A program made the position numbers and the translations under genes. 64,000 bases of DNA from the NCBI RefSeq assembly GCF_003626695.1, contig NZ_RBAH01000019.1, positions 111,700 to 175,699 on the forward strand, in the 5' to 3' direction. Position 1 is the stretch's first letter, and each line of letters starts with the position of its first letter. Of this stretch, positions 35,110-44,456 are shown piece after piece. The DNA is from Paenibacillus ginsengarvi. GTDB lineage: Bacteria; Bacillota; Bacilli; Paenibacillales; NBRC-103111. The notes beneath the pieces are model-generated. The model was not told where the DNA came from, did no database searches, and saw only the letters and a list, made by a program, of their open reading frames with translations.

Positions 35110-36414
35110 ATGCTGAAGCCATCGATTGCGCTCGGAACGGCGGGACTGCTGCTTGTACTCACCGCCTGCTCCGGAACGGGCACGCCGGATGCCGGCAAAG
35201 AGGCGGGAGGGACTCCTACCCAGCCCGAGAAAAAAGAACCGGTCACGCTTTACTTTTACAACGTCGGCGACAACTTCAACCCCGAAGGCTACTTCGAGGA
35301 AAAGTTCGGCAAAGCAATCAAGGAGAAATTCCCGCATATTACTCCAGTGCTGATCCCTACCACGACCGGAGCGCTTGACAAACAGATCGCGACGAACCAG
35401 TCGATCGACGTCATTTTCGGCTCGGTCGGCCTGGTCTACAACAGTATCTTTTTGAACGAAATGCAATACGATATTGAACCGCTCGTCAAAAAATACAAGA
35501 CGGACTTAAGCCGCTTCGAGCCGCAGGCGCTCGAGATGATCCGGCAAATGAGCGGCGGCAAGCTGTATGCACTGCCGTTCGACACCGCAGCTTCCGTCAT
35601 TTACTACAACAAAAACTTGTTCGACAAGTTTGGCGTCGCCTACCCGAAGGACGGCATGACCTGGGACGAGCTGTACAACATGTCGGTCAAGCTGACACGC
35701 AACGAAGGCGGCGTCCAATATTACGGCTTCACGATTTCGCCGAATCATTACTTTTTGCGCAACCAATTGTCGCTCAACTTCGTCGATCCGCAAACGCTGC
35801 AAGTGTCGCTGACGAACGACAACGTCAAAAGCCTCATGGACAACATCGCCCGCTTTTATCAAATTCCCGGCTTCAATCCGGATAAGACAAAGATGGACAG
35901 CTTGACCAAAATGTTTTTCAAGGATCAAGTATCGGCGATGTGGACGCCGGTGGCCGGTCTGCACGTTGAGGATGCCCTGGCCCCGCTCAACTGGGATATC
36001 GTCTCGTACCCGAAGATGAACGGCTTTGGGCCACAGCCTTATCCGGTCTTCATGTTCCTGAACGTCGGCAGCAAGTACAAGGATGACGCGTACCAGGTGA
36101 TGGACTTTTTGTCCTCCGAGACGTTTCTGACGGAGAAGGCGAAGGCGGCGACGTTCATCCCGTCGCTGAGCAGCGCTAACATTTCGAATGTATTCGGCCA
36201 GGACGCCCCGCTGTACAAAGGGCGCAATGTCGCCGCGATCCCGCTGAAAAATATGGCGAAGCCGTCTCCCCAGAGCAAATATTACTCGGCGGCGACGGCA
36301 CAGCTAACAAACGCCCTGCGCGGCATCCTGTACGAGGGCAAGGATCTCAACACCGCGCTGCGCGATGCAGAAGAAGCGGTGAAGAAAACGATCGAGGCGG
36401 ACAAAAACAAGTAG
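35110..36414 (+). CDS. Extracellular solute-binding lipoprotein (SBP copy B)
   Basis: A 434-residue lipoprotein. The signal peptide ends in lipobox LTAC (residue 18 region), followed by a Gly/Thr-rich tether. Family motifs include TNQSIDVIFGSVGLVYN, YNKNLFDKFGVAYPKDGMTWDELYNM and the end NTALRDAEEAVKKTIEADKNK. ATG 35110 has aaaaggg 8 bp upstream. Its last 70 residues are almost identical to the SBP fragment at 42884, so the two share recent ancestry. It has no transporter partners. The only plus-strand SBP of the set. Confidence 0.87.
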   Translation: MLKPSIALGTAGLLLVLTACSGTGTPDAGKEAGGTPTQPEKKEPVTLYFYNVGDNFNPEGYFEEKFGKAIKEKFPHITPVLIPTTTGALDKQIATNQSIDVIFGSVGLVYNSIFLNEMQYDIEPLVKKYKTDLSRFEPQALEMIRQMSGGKLYALPFDTAASVIYYNKNLFDKFGVAYPKDGMTWDELYNMSVKLTRNEGGVQYYGFTISPNHYFLRNQLSLNFVDPQTLQVSLTNDNVKSLMDNIARFYQIPGFNPDKTKMDSLTKMFFKDQVSAMWTPVAGLHVEDALAPLNWDIVSYPKMNGFGPQPYPVFMFLNVGSKYKDDAYQVMDFLSSETFLTEKAKAATFIPSLSSANISNVFGQDAPLYKGRNVAAIPLKNMAKPSPQSKYYSAATAQLTNALRGILYEGKDLNTALRDAEEAVKKTIEADKNK

Positions 36415-36904
36415 CTGCGGAGGCCGAAGGTCGGCGGAAGCGGTTTGAACGGAAAGCGAAAACAAACATGCCGGAACGGTCCCCGGAAAACGGGCTCCGG
36501 CCGGTATGCTTGTCTTTCGGAGGGAAGGGCCCGGCCCATTGTACCCATTTGCATCCGAAAACAGGAAATCCGGCGCTGGCGTCGAAACATATCGGCTATG
36601 GCGAACTCTCCACCATTTCCAAATCTAAATAGGACGAGCCGATAAAATAGCGGCATTCCCTTCGTGCATATAAAAATTTCATAGCCTTAATGTGCATGAA
36701 GCCAATTGGCCATTTATTTGAACGATAAGGAGTGTGGCTACACTACTCATGGTCAAATTGGTCTTATTTTTTTTGATGGCATTATGCTGCATCGTACCTC
36801 GGCAAAATGATTCAAGACTTTGCGGATGCCGCAGATGATCTCATCGATAATTTGATACAATACGGTCACAGGAATATCTCATCGGAAGATGCGGAGGAAT
36901 GTGT
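36415..36904. other. Intergenic region upstream of an AraC gene
   Basis: About 490 bp with no credible gene. A short hydrophobic frame (MVKLVLFFLMALCCI) near 36750 lacks a well-placed ribosome binding site. Only weak hairpins are seen. Confidence 0.4.
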
Positions 36905-37795
36905 ATGACCACGTTTCCTTTTTTCTGGGAGGACCACTTGCGCCTGGTCTCGTTTCGCAAAGGCGGACTGCCGTTATTTATCCGGCACTATCATAACGCC
37001 ATAGGCTACCCGAACCATCATCATGAATTTGTGGAAATTTCGCTGATTACTCGCGGACATGGAACCGAGATCATCAATGGGGTCAGGCACCCCCTGCAAC
37101 CGGGCAGCATCTGTTTGCTGCTCCCATATCATTTGCACGCGCTGGAATTCGATGAGAACCAATCCGACGGTCTGCACAAGATTAGCGTCATGTTCGATAT
37201 GCAGTTGCTGTTCCAGACTGATTTCGCTGAAGTCGGCAGATGGATTGTCCAGTTGTCGGACAACATGACTCCGTTTTATGAGCTGGCGCCCGCCGCGTAT
37301 GAAGAGATTGCTGCTGCGTTGACTGCATTGAACAACGAGTACTACGCCGATCCCGAGCCGATGGGCAAGCAGGGGTTTATGCGTCTCCAGCTGTTGGTAG
37401 CGATCTACTTGTACTTTCGCCACCATCCCGGCTTCGCCTCGATGGAGCAGCCTTCTCCCGCGCAGCCGACTGAATGGGATTATGTCAAATACGTCCATAC
37501 GCATTTCCTGGAGGAACAGTTGTCGCTGGAAAACGTCGCACAGCATTTTGGCGTCAATGTGTGTGTGTTTCGCCATACGTTCAAACGTCTCGTCGGCAAA
37601 AACTTTCTGGAATATTTGCACCTGTTGCGCGTGCGCCGCGCAACCGGTCTGCTCAGCACCACAAATATGTCGGTGGTGGAAATTGCCTACGAAGTCGGCT
37701 TCTCCTCCTTGCGCTCGTTTATCCGTGTCTTCAAAGAAATAACCGGCATGAGCGCATCCGACTACCGTAAACAGCACACATGTGTGGACGAATAG
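36905..37795 (+). CDS. AraC-family transcriptional regulator
   Basis: A 296-residue regulator. The N-terminal cupin-type domain has NHHHEFVEISLITRGHGTEIINGVRHPLQPGSICLLLPYHLH. The C-terminal AraC HTH pair reads LSLENVAQHFGVNVCVFRHTFKRLVGKNF and VVEIAYEVGFSSLRSFIRVFKEITGMSASDYRK. ATG 36905 has ggagg 7 bp upstream. It follows SBP copy B on the same strand and may control it or the neighbouring lipoproteins. Confidence 0.9.
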   Translation: MTTFPFFWEDHLRLVSFRKGGLPLFIRHYHNAIGYPNHHHEFVEISLITRGHGTEIINGVRHPLQPGSICLLLPYHLHALEFDENQSDGLHKISVMFDMQLLFQTDFAEVGRWIVQLSDNMTPFYELAPAAYEEIAAALTALNNEYYADPEPMGKQGFMRLQLLVAIYLYFRHHPGFASMEQPSPAQPTEWDYVKYVHTHFLEEQLSLENVAQHFGVNVCVFRHTFKRLVGKNFLEYLHLLRVRRATGLLSTTNMSVVEIAYEVGFSSLRSFIRVFKEITGMSASDYRKQHTCVDE

Positions 37796-37892
37796 CAAAA
37801 AAAAGATGGCGGTTCATCGGACTCGATCGCGGCAGGACACATAGGTTCTACTTAAGCCGTGGCCCGGGTCAATTATGAACATCATCCTCATG

Positions 37893-37917
37893 AAAAAAAA
37901 GCCCCGAAGGGCTTAAT
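37893..37917 (-). terminator. Terminator of the second fibre gene
   Basis: The stem aagcccttcggggctt followed by eight T on the minus strand starts only a few bases after the stop codon. Confidence 0.85.
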
Positions 37918-37918
37918 C

Positions 37919-40636
37919 TTAAACAACCACCATAGGAAGCCAGTTTGCACCATTGTCTGCTGTATTAATCCAACCGATGCGAGTTGCATTAGGGTCTGAC
38001 GCTTTAAATATAGTTCCTGCCGGCAATCTTGTGCTGTTTGTTGGTGCGTCAGTAGCTTTATAACTGTAACCAACCTCAATTGCACCAAACAGCGGCGTCG
38101 TTATTCTTGAGTTATTATCCAAAGTTAACGTCGCTTGACCGGTAGAATAGTATTGTTTAGCCCCATCGTTTGACGTAATTTTTGCATTTGTAAATGCTAC
38201 ATTTGCTTTATAGAACAGTACACCTTTATTACTCGCATTAATCGCAGGTCCTAAGTAAAGCTCTACATTTTCCACAGTGAAGTCAACACTAGATAGTTGG
38301 CTCGGAATTCCAAATGAAATCCCCCCATTACCAGAAAACACAATTCTGCTTGTTCCATCTGCATGGCCAATTAATCGAACTCTACCAACACCGCGGGTCT
38401 TTGAATTACACAAATAAACGGTTCCGTTTATTTCGTAATCTCCTGACGGTAATCGAATAATGACATCATGAACTAACTCCGTATCGTAAGCTAATTTTGT
38501 TAAATTTACGAAATTAGTCGTGTTTGTTGTGGCGTTACCTGTGTTTGTTAAAGTGTTATCCTGTGTCTTTTTAGAAAAGTCATTCAATAGGAATCTGATA
38601 GGATTTTCAAATCGCCAATTAGACGAATAAGTCACTTCGGTAGCAAAAATACTCTGATCAAGAATGGTGACGCTTTCAGCAGAGAATGTATTCCCCAGCG
38701 ATAACACATAAGTCGCACCCAACTTATTATGATTCCATAACCCTGAGATTGTGGTAGAAGAACCACCGTCAATTCGTATTAAGTGGTCTGGCGGCGTTGC
38801 GGCGTTGCCGATTGATAATGTCATAAATCCATTAATATTCAACCCTTGTGCAACACGGACTTTCATAATGCGGGTAGAACCTTCAGCACCGCAACCATTA
38901 AGGGCTACACCTCGAGCAATATCAATATAGTACGGATAAGCTACTACACCATTACCCGTGTTATTAATGATGTGATCTGCTGCACATGAGTTGAAAGTCA
39001 TATAGGTTGACTCGCCGAACCAGTAACCGAACTCAGTATGGTTTAAAGCATAGCAACTATTTAATGTCACAGAAGTACATACACCCGAATCATTAACCCC
39101 GGGTCCTGCGATAACAATTCCACGTGGAGAATAAGCCGTTTGAAGCTGCTCCAGCAATGTCACATAGGTTGCTAGACGAACACAGTCTTTCTTTGCAACA
39201 TAGAATTGGCATTGGCGAATAGCCATATTCGGGTAATAGGTGTCTGAACCTTTTAGAACATAATTACAGTTTGGAGCTGTTGCGGTTGCCCCACCCCATA
39301 CCGATAAGTTTTCAAATTTCTTATACAGACCGCCGCCTTTCAATAGAATTGCGGCTTCAATTGTAACACCTGTGCCTAAATCCACTTTAATAGACGTTAA
39401 GTTAGCCGTACCACGAATAGAGATAGGATCCAAGTAAATGCTTCGTGTAGGCGCAGGAATAACTAAACATGCGGAGTTTGTGGCATCATAGGATTTCCAG
39501 CGGTACTCTACTATAGGCTTTGGAACAACCAACTCACCGCCGCCACGCCCGTGCAGGTAGTTAATAGCAGCTTGGAATGAAGGTCGATCGTCGTAGACAC
39601 CGTCACCTTTTGAGCCGAACATCTCTACTGTAACTTCAGAGCAGTCTAAGCGAATCCATCGACCAGTAGCAATTCCGGGAACCTGAAAAACCGTACCGCT
39701 ATTTGCTGTCGATGTACTTGTAGCATCCCAAATAAAGATACCACCACCCTTATATGGATTAAGTTCAATTAAAGTGTCGGGTGAATGATAACCTTTTACA
39801 GCAACACGCATACCATTTTGCGGTGAAAGTATGGCCAGCATGTCGGAGATGGAATCAACATGGCGATTGTAATCGTTCACCTGCTGCTGGGATAACCCGC
39901 TTGAATCCAAAATCGCGCTCGCTGGATGCGCTTCAGCCATATCACGGCCTGCCAGCTCGTTATGGGTTACAAGCTCAAGCTTGGCCGCTATTCCTGGTGG
40001 AATTTTATCCTTGCCGTTAGACCCTTCGTATACTGTACCGGCAACCGATAAGCCCTCTTTCCCGTAAGCCGTTAACGATCCCGGGAGTATGCTGCCCGCG
40101 GCTAAGGCTGCACCGGCCATGCCGAAGGCCGTCAGTAGCTTTCTGCGGCTTACATGGGTGACGGGCTCTTCCAGCTGTTCCTGTTCCATACCTTTCCCCG
40201 CTTGCTGCTCCAGCTTTTCTGTTTGTAAAATAAGATTGGTTTCGGCAGCGTTTGCCAGTGCGATAACGATACGCACCGTCATATTGATGCCAGTTGACTG
40301 CGTCGGCAGTGGTTTTTGCTGTGCAGGGTCAACATGCCCGATTGCAATCATTGCACCTGATCTGTCAAAGATAGCAATCTCTCGAATGGTAAAGCCGCCA
40401 ACATCTGGTGGAATAGCTGACTCAAACATCAATGTATTTGGTGCCTGCGTATCATGAATTGGAGTAGAAGCAGTACCACGCCAAACTTCGTTAGCCAATG
40501 CCACCATATTTTCAGTCAAAACAGGATATGAGCCATTGCCATCACCAACGGCGACATGTGTAATCTCAAGCTGATTTTCAGAGGTTGCATTGGCTAATTT
40601 AGCTTTGCCGATTACAGTTAAAATGGAACCAGTCAT
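37919..40636 (-). CDS. Chimeric phage tail-collar fibre / Tat-like / beta-helix protein, copy 2
   Basis: A 905-residue paralogue of the gene at 28627. Residues 1-140 are the tail-collar fibre domain, 160-192 the twin-arginine-like segment, and 300-905 a beta-helix of the pectate-lyase superfamily (VEMFGSKGDGVYDDRPSFQAAI). After about residue 242 (MAEAHPASAI) the sequence bears no close likeness to copy 1. An internal ATG at 40189, with the same upstream ggggaaagg as in copy 1, would start a Tat-exported form. The C-terminal end (GTIFKASDPNATRIGWINTADNG) resembles phage-fibre tips. Terminator follows immediately. Confidence 0.8.
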   Translation of the reverse strand: MTGSILTVIGKAKLANATSENQLEITHVAVGDGNGSYPVLTENMVALANEVWRGTASTPIHDTQAPNTLMFESAIPPDVGGFTIREIAIFDRSGAMIAIGHVDPAQQKPLPTQSTGINMTVRIVIALANAAETNLILQTEKLEQQAGKGMEQEQLEEPVTHVSRRKLLTAFGMAGAALAAGSILPGSLTAYGKEGLSVAGTVYEGSNGKDKIPPGIAAKLELVTHNELAGRDMAEAHPASAILDSSGLSQQQVNDYNRHVDSISDMLAILSPQNGMRVAVKGYHSPDTLIELNPYKGGGIFIWDATSTSTANSGTVFQVPGIATGRWIRLDCSEVTVEMFGSKGDGVYDDRPSFQAAINYLHGRGGGELVVPKPIVEYRWKSYDATNSACLVIPAPTRSIYLDPISIRGTANLTSIKVDLGTGVTIEAAILLKGGGLYKKFENLSVWGGATATAPNCNYVLKGSDTYYPNMAIRQCQFYVAKKDCVRLATYVTLLEQLQTAYSPRGIVIAGPGVNDSGVCTSVTLNSCYALNHTEFGYWFGESTYMTFNSCAADHIINNTGNGVVAYPYYIDIARGVALNGCGAEGSTRIMKVRVAQGLNINGFMTLSIGNAATPPDHLIRIDGGSSTTISGLWNHNKLGATYVLSLGNTFSAESVTILDQSIFATEVTYSSNWRFENPIRFLLNDFSKKTQDNTLTNTGNATTNTTNFVNLTKLAYDTELVHDVIIRLPSGDYEINGTVYLCNSKTRGVGRVRLIGHADGTSRIVFSGNGGISFGIPSQLSSVDFTVENVELYLGPAINASNKGVLFYKANVAFTNAKITSNDGAKQYYSTGQATLTLDNNSRITTPLFGAIEVGYSYKATDAPTNSTRLPAGTIFKASDPNATRIGWINTADNGANWLPMVVV

Positions 40637-40640
40637 AATT

Positions 40641-41262
40641 TATTCTCCTCCATCTAAGCCGATTTTTGAAAATCGAAGAACCCCAGCAAGTATGGGATAT
40701 TTCGCTGTGGACTTCTGTCAAGAAAACGCCCAAGTCGTAATACCAGCCGTTCCACTGATTGTAGTTGGATTCGGCATAAATGACTCGATCGACTCGCTGC
40801 CGGAATTCCAATGCACATTGTTCACTACATTCGCTTCCGAGCCTTTATCGAAGTAAAAGCCGCGCTTCGTCGAGCGAATGACGATATTGTTCAAAATCGT
40901 CCCGTTCGCATAGGCGGGCTCTTGATGCAGATTCCATTGCTCGTAAAATCGGTCCCCCTGATCGATGTCCCGGATTCGGGCCCGCGTCGATAGCGGGCTC
41001 GTTCGGATTTTGATCGCGCAAGCCGACTCGGCGGTATTACCCGCCGCAGATCAGTATGGTCAGCGTCTCTACGGCCGATTGGTGACCGACCTCGATCCCG
41101 GCCGGGTCGACCAGCGGCTTCGTAATGCGGTATGTCCGCTCGGGAGGCAAGTATACGTTCGCGAACTACTGCAAGACGCCGTTGACGACGTCGGAATCGT
41201 CCGACACCTCGTCACCATTCGCTCCAAACCATAACACGTTCATCCCTTGACCTAAACTCATG
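40641..41262 (-). pseudogene. Ruined beta-helix (pectate-lyase superfamily) gene
   Basis: From ATG 41262 the minus strand reads MNVLWFGANGDEVSDDSDVVNG, then hits a stop, continues as FANVYLPPERTYRITKPLVDPAGIEVG, stops again, and later gives IRDIDQGDRFYEQWNLHQEPAYANGTILNNIVIRSTKRGFYFDKGSEANVVNNVHWNSG in another frame. The WFGANGD motif is the same as in the two intact fibre genes (WFGAVGDG, MFGSKGDG). Several stops and frameshifts make it non-functional. It ends against the second fibre gene. Confidence 0.72.
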
Positions 41263-41309
41263 GCCAGCCTCCTCGCTCGAAATGAAATCGCTTTCGGTTA
41301 CAATCCGGC

Positions 41310-42635
41310 TTATTTGCCTTTTTCCGTCTTGATTAGCTGGTTGATCTTTTCCTCAGCCGTCCGCAGCGCGGTGTTCGTATCCTGCTTCCCTTGCAGCATC
41401 GCTTCGTATTCGGCGTTCAGCAGTGTATACGCGTTCGAATAGTACACCGAGAAAGCCATAGCCGGCGCCGGCTTGCTCTTGAATACGGCTTCGATCCGTT
41501 TTCCTTTCAGCTCGGAGATTTCCTGGGCGAACTGCTGGCTGTATTTCGGATCTTTCAGCGTAGAGATACGGGCCGTTTTTCGCACCATCGCGTTTTGCAC
41601 CTCGTCGGAGAACATCACTTCCATAACGCGCATCTGATCGTCCTTATATTGGCTCATCTTCATCGGAATAAGCAGGTGCAGATCGTACATGCCGTATGTA
41701 TTCGGCTTCTCCTTGTAGCTTGGGAACTGCGCGAGGTCCCAGTTCAGATCCGGCATTTGCCGCAGGGTGAGGAACAAATTGACCGATCCTAGCATCGCAA
41801 CGTTCCGGTCTTTGGAGAAGCGGTCGATCGCCCCCGTCCCCGTTTTGTAGTCGTTGCCCGGTATCGAATAGATTGATTTGCCGATCTCGAACGCGGTTTT
41901 GTACGGGTCGCTGTTCACCATCGCCTTATCCGTCTTCGGATCGATCACGTTCAGCGACAGCGGGAAAAGCAGGCGGGCCAAATTGTCCATTTCCAACCCT
42001 CTGTACTGCGTGCCCCCTTCCTGGCGGCCGACTTTTTTGCCGAGCTCGATCGCGTTTTCCCAGGTTAAACCGTCGGACGGATACCCGACACCGAACTTGT
42101 CGAAGATGTCCTTATTGTAGTAGAGCGCGTTCAGATTGACTGCGTAGGGGAGGGCATACAGCTCGCCTTTATCCGAAGCCGACTTCAGCGCGTCCAGCGC
42201 GCCCGGGTCGAAGCGGGTCAGATCGAAATTATGTTTTTTGGCGAGCGGGGTTATATCTTCGAGAATGTTTAAATCTTTATGCGGGGCGAGCCGCCCGTTA
42301 TACGTCACCAGAAAGTCGACCTGTTCCCCCATAGCGAGCATTTTGGCCATATCGTTCTGGGAATTGATCATTTCGAGCGTGATGTGCGGATATTTTTTAT
42401 GAACCGGATCGGCCAGCAGCATTTTGAAATCCTCCGGCGTAAAATATGTGCCGAGCTGATGAAATTTCAGCGTAACCGGCTCGAGGGGCGCTTCCTGCTT
42501 CACCCCCACCGTCTGCGGGTCCGCCTTGCCCCCTTCTTCTTCTTTCTTGGCGGCGCAACCGCCAATCATCAGAGCCGCCGATACCGCGATGACAAGCGCA
42601 CGTGTTTGTTTGTTTGTTTGTTTGTTTGTTCTCAT
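41310..42635 (-). CDS. Extracellular solute-binding lipoprotein (SBP copy C) with a tetranucleotide repeat at its start
   Basis: A 441-residue lipoprotein. ATG 42635 has ggaggg at 7 bp. Codons 2-11 (RTNKQTNKQT) are written by seven AACA units (42603-42630). The signal peptide ends in lipobox IGGC. SBP features are YYNKDIFDKFGVGYPSDGLTWENAIEL and the C-terminal NTALRTAEEKINQLIK. Gain or loss of one repeat unit would shift the frame right after the start codon, so expression could be switched by replication slippage. The gene is intact in this copy. A 12-bp LacI-type palindrome lies 84 bp upstream. Confidence 0.87.
   Translation of the reverse strand: MRTNKQTNKQTRALVIAVSAALMIGGCAAKKEEEGGKADPQTVGVKQEAPLEPVTLKFHQLGTYFTPEDFKMLLADPVHKKYPHITLEMINSQNDMAKMLAMGEQVDFLVTYNGRLAPHKDLNILEDITPLAKKHNFDLTRFDPGALDALKSASDKGELYALPYAVNLNALYYNKDIFDKFGVGYPSDGLTWENAIELGKKVGRQEGGTQYRGLEMDNLARLLFPLSLNVIDPKTDKAMVNSDPYKTAFEIGKSIYSIPGNDYKTGTGAIDRFSKDRNVAMLGSVNLFLTLRQMPDLNWDLAQFPSYKEKPNTYGMYDLHLLIPMKMSQYKDDQMRVMEVMFSDEVQNAMVRKTARISTLKDPKYSQQFAQEISELKGKRIEAVFKSKPAPAMAFSVYYSNAYTLLNAEYEAMLQGKQDTNTALRTAEEKINQLIKTEKGK
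42603..42630. repeat. Tetranucleotide microsatellite, seven units
   Basis: Seven perfect TGTT units on the plus strand (AACA on the coding strand), located 3 bp after the start codon of SBP copy C. Confidence 0.95.
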
Positions 42636-42718
42636 ACATTGACCCTCCTGCATGTTGGTTATGTGCGGCCTTTCATGCCGCAGTTCAACGAATTTGAAAT
42701 GTGGATAAATCAATAAAC

Positions 42719-42730
42719 GGAAACGTTTCC
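42719..42730. promoter_or_regulatory. Putative LacI/CcpA-type operator
   Basis: The perfect 12-bp palindrome ggaaacgtttcc has the central CG typical of LacI-family sites. It is 84 bp upstream of SBP copy C. The protein is not known; no LacI gene is in this window. Confidence 0.45.
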
Positions 42731-42883
42731 AAAAAGCCGATAATAAAGAAATCGGGTATGTTGAACCTCTCGATTCCCGAACCGGTGCACACCGCGATCC
42801 GGCTAACCCAGTCTTTCCCTCCCCGCTCACGTTGGATTGTCGGAGCGAGTCCTTCCCCTTTACTTGCTCTTCTCCTTCCGCGG

Positions 42884-43108
42884 CTACTTGTTTTTGTCCG
42901 CCTCGATCGTTTTCTTCACCGCTTCTTCTGCATCGCGCAGCGCGGTGTTGAGATCCTTGCCCTCGTACAGGATGCCGCGCAGGGCGTTTGTTAGCTGCGC
43001 CGTCGCCGCCGAGTAATATTTGCTCTGGGGAGACGGCTTCGCCTTCTCCGTCAGAAACGTCTCGGTGGACAAAAAGTCCATCACCTCCTTGTATTTGTTT
43101 TCGGGAGA
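42884..43108 (-). pseudogene. C-terminal fragment of a solute-binding protein gene
   Basis: The fragment reads NKYKEVMDFLSTETFLTEKAK then PSPQSKYYSAATAQLTNALRG and on to the end, nearly identical to the last part of SBP copy B but with about 45 internal residues missing. The deletion joins two copies of the 7-bp sequence ggcgaag present in copy B. The rest of the gene is absent, replaced by the end of SBP copy E. Confidence 0.85.
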
Positions 43109-43124
43109 ACGACTGCTCCGCCGA

Positions 43125-44456
43125 TTACTTCTTGCTGAAATTATCGATAAACTTAACCGCTTCTTCCTCCGCTTTGCTAAACGCCGTATTCATGTCCATC
43201 GTATTCTGATTGACCGCATTCGCGTACTTCGTATAGATGTTGAGAATATCTGCATCGTAAACCGCTTTGGGTGAAATGGGCGCGAACTTGTTTTGGAACA
43301 CCGCCTGCATCCTCCGGTTGCTGAATGGCGACTGCTTCCCGAAGCTGTCAATTACGTTCTTCGATTTGACAACGGGCATAATTCCTTTGTGGGAAAGAGA
43401 AAGCTGGAATTCATCCGTGAGCAAATATTTCAACACTTCCATCGCTTCGTCCGGATGGGCGCTTCGCTTCGTCAAACCGAAGAAGGCGGGATACGACTGC
43501 GATCCGGTTCCCGGACTGCCGCTGAAATGAGGCAGCGCAGCCCAATCCCAATTGAAGGCTTGCATCTCCGTCGGCCAAGCGTAGATCAAGCTGGATAAGT
43601 AAGGGAACATGGCGACATTGCGATCCTTAACGAACTGATTAATACCGGGGAACGATTTCGTCTTCTGAATAAAGTCTTGATAACCCGGCTCCTGCGAGGA
43701 GTCGATAAAAAATGTTTTGAAAAATGTTTTCCAGCGCTCATCCTTGTTGATCGTAGGCTTGAACGAAGTCATATCGACCGTCGGTGTCGAAAGCGGATTC
43801 ATTCGGAACAGGTGAAGGAAAGAGGCGGCCATCCCGAAATACTGCGTCCCCCCGTCATTCCTAGTCATTTTTTTGGATAAGTCCAGCGTTTGCTCCCACG
43901 TTAAGTCGTCACCCGGGTACGGTACGCCGAATTTATCGAAGATGTCTTTGTTGTAGTATAAAATCAGATTGGCCGTCGATACGGGCAGAGCGAATATTTT
44001 ACCGCCCTGCACCTGCTGAAGCGCCTGAACGACGGTCGGCTCGATCCGATTCAGATCGATGCCATGCTTTTTGATTAAATCCGTCATATCCACCTGCAAA
44101 TCGTTCTGGATGATCGCCTGTTCGTAGTTACCGATTGTGGCGTAAAAAATATCGAATTTTGTACCGTTTGTGAGCAAATCGTTTAACGTAGCCCCTTGTC
44201 CGGACTGTATGTACTTAATCGTATAGTTAGGAAACTTAGCCCGGAGCAGTTCCCCGAACCGGTACTCGAAGCTTTCCTGCGGGTCGGCGCTGGTGGAATA
44301 AAAGACGATTTCTACGGGGTCTTTTTTCGTCTGAGCTTGCCCCGCTTCACTTTTTTCCTGTTGTGTTTGTCCGGCACCGGTTCCTCCCCCGCAAGCAGCT
44401 ATGATAGCCAATGTAACTCCCGCTCCGAACGGCTTGATCCATTTCCAGAGCCTCAT
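43125..44456 (-). CDS. Extracellular solute-binding lipoprotein (SBP copy E)
   Basis: A 443-residue lipoprotein. ATG 44456 has gaagggg at about 7 bp; the lipobox is IAAC followed by a Gly/Gln-rich tether. Motifs include TNGTKFDIFYATIGNYEQA, YNKDIFDKFGVPYPGDDLTWEQTLDLSKKMTRNDGGTQYFG and the C-terminal NTAFSKAEEEAVKFIDNFSKK. It belongs to the same orphan SBP group as its neighbours and lies 166 bp after SBP copy F on the same strand. Confidence 0.87.
   Translation of the reverse strand: MRLWKWIKPFGAGVTLAIIAACGGGTGAGQTQQEKSEAGQAQTKKDPVEIVFYSTSADPQESFEYRFGELLRAKFPNYTIKYIQSGQGATLNDLLTNGTKFDIFYATIGNYEQAIIQNDLQVDMTDLIKKHGIDLNRIEPTVVQALQQVQGGKIFALPVSTANLILYYNKDIFDKFGVPYPGDDLTWEQTLDLSKKMTRNDGGTQYFGMAASFLHLFRMNPLSTPTVDMTSFKPTINKDERWKTFFKTFFIDSSQEPGYQDFIQKTKSFPGINQFVKDRNVAMFPYLSSLIYAWPTEMQAFNWDWAALPHFSGSPGTGSQSYPAFFGLTKRSAHPDEAMEVLKYLLTDEFQLSLSHKGIMPVVKSKNVIDSFGKQSPFSNRRMQAVFQNKFAPISPKAVYDADILNIYTKYANAVNQNTMDMNTAFSKAEEEAVKFIDNFSKK

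Noticed and set aside
36750..36850. Short hydrophobic peptide frame MVKLVLFFLMALCC
   Set aside because: The only aaggag is about 17 bp away and the frame ends after about 29 codons; no support as a gene.
28627..40636. A complete prophage or tailocin
   Set aside because: Only tail-collar-like N-termini are present; no capsid, portal, sheath, tube, baseplate, integrase or lysis genes are visible.
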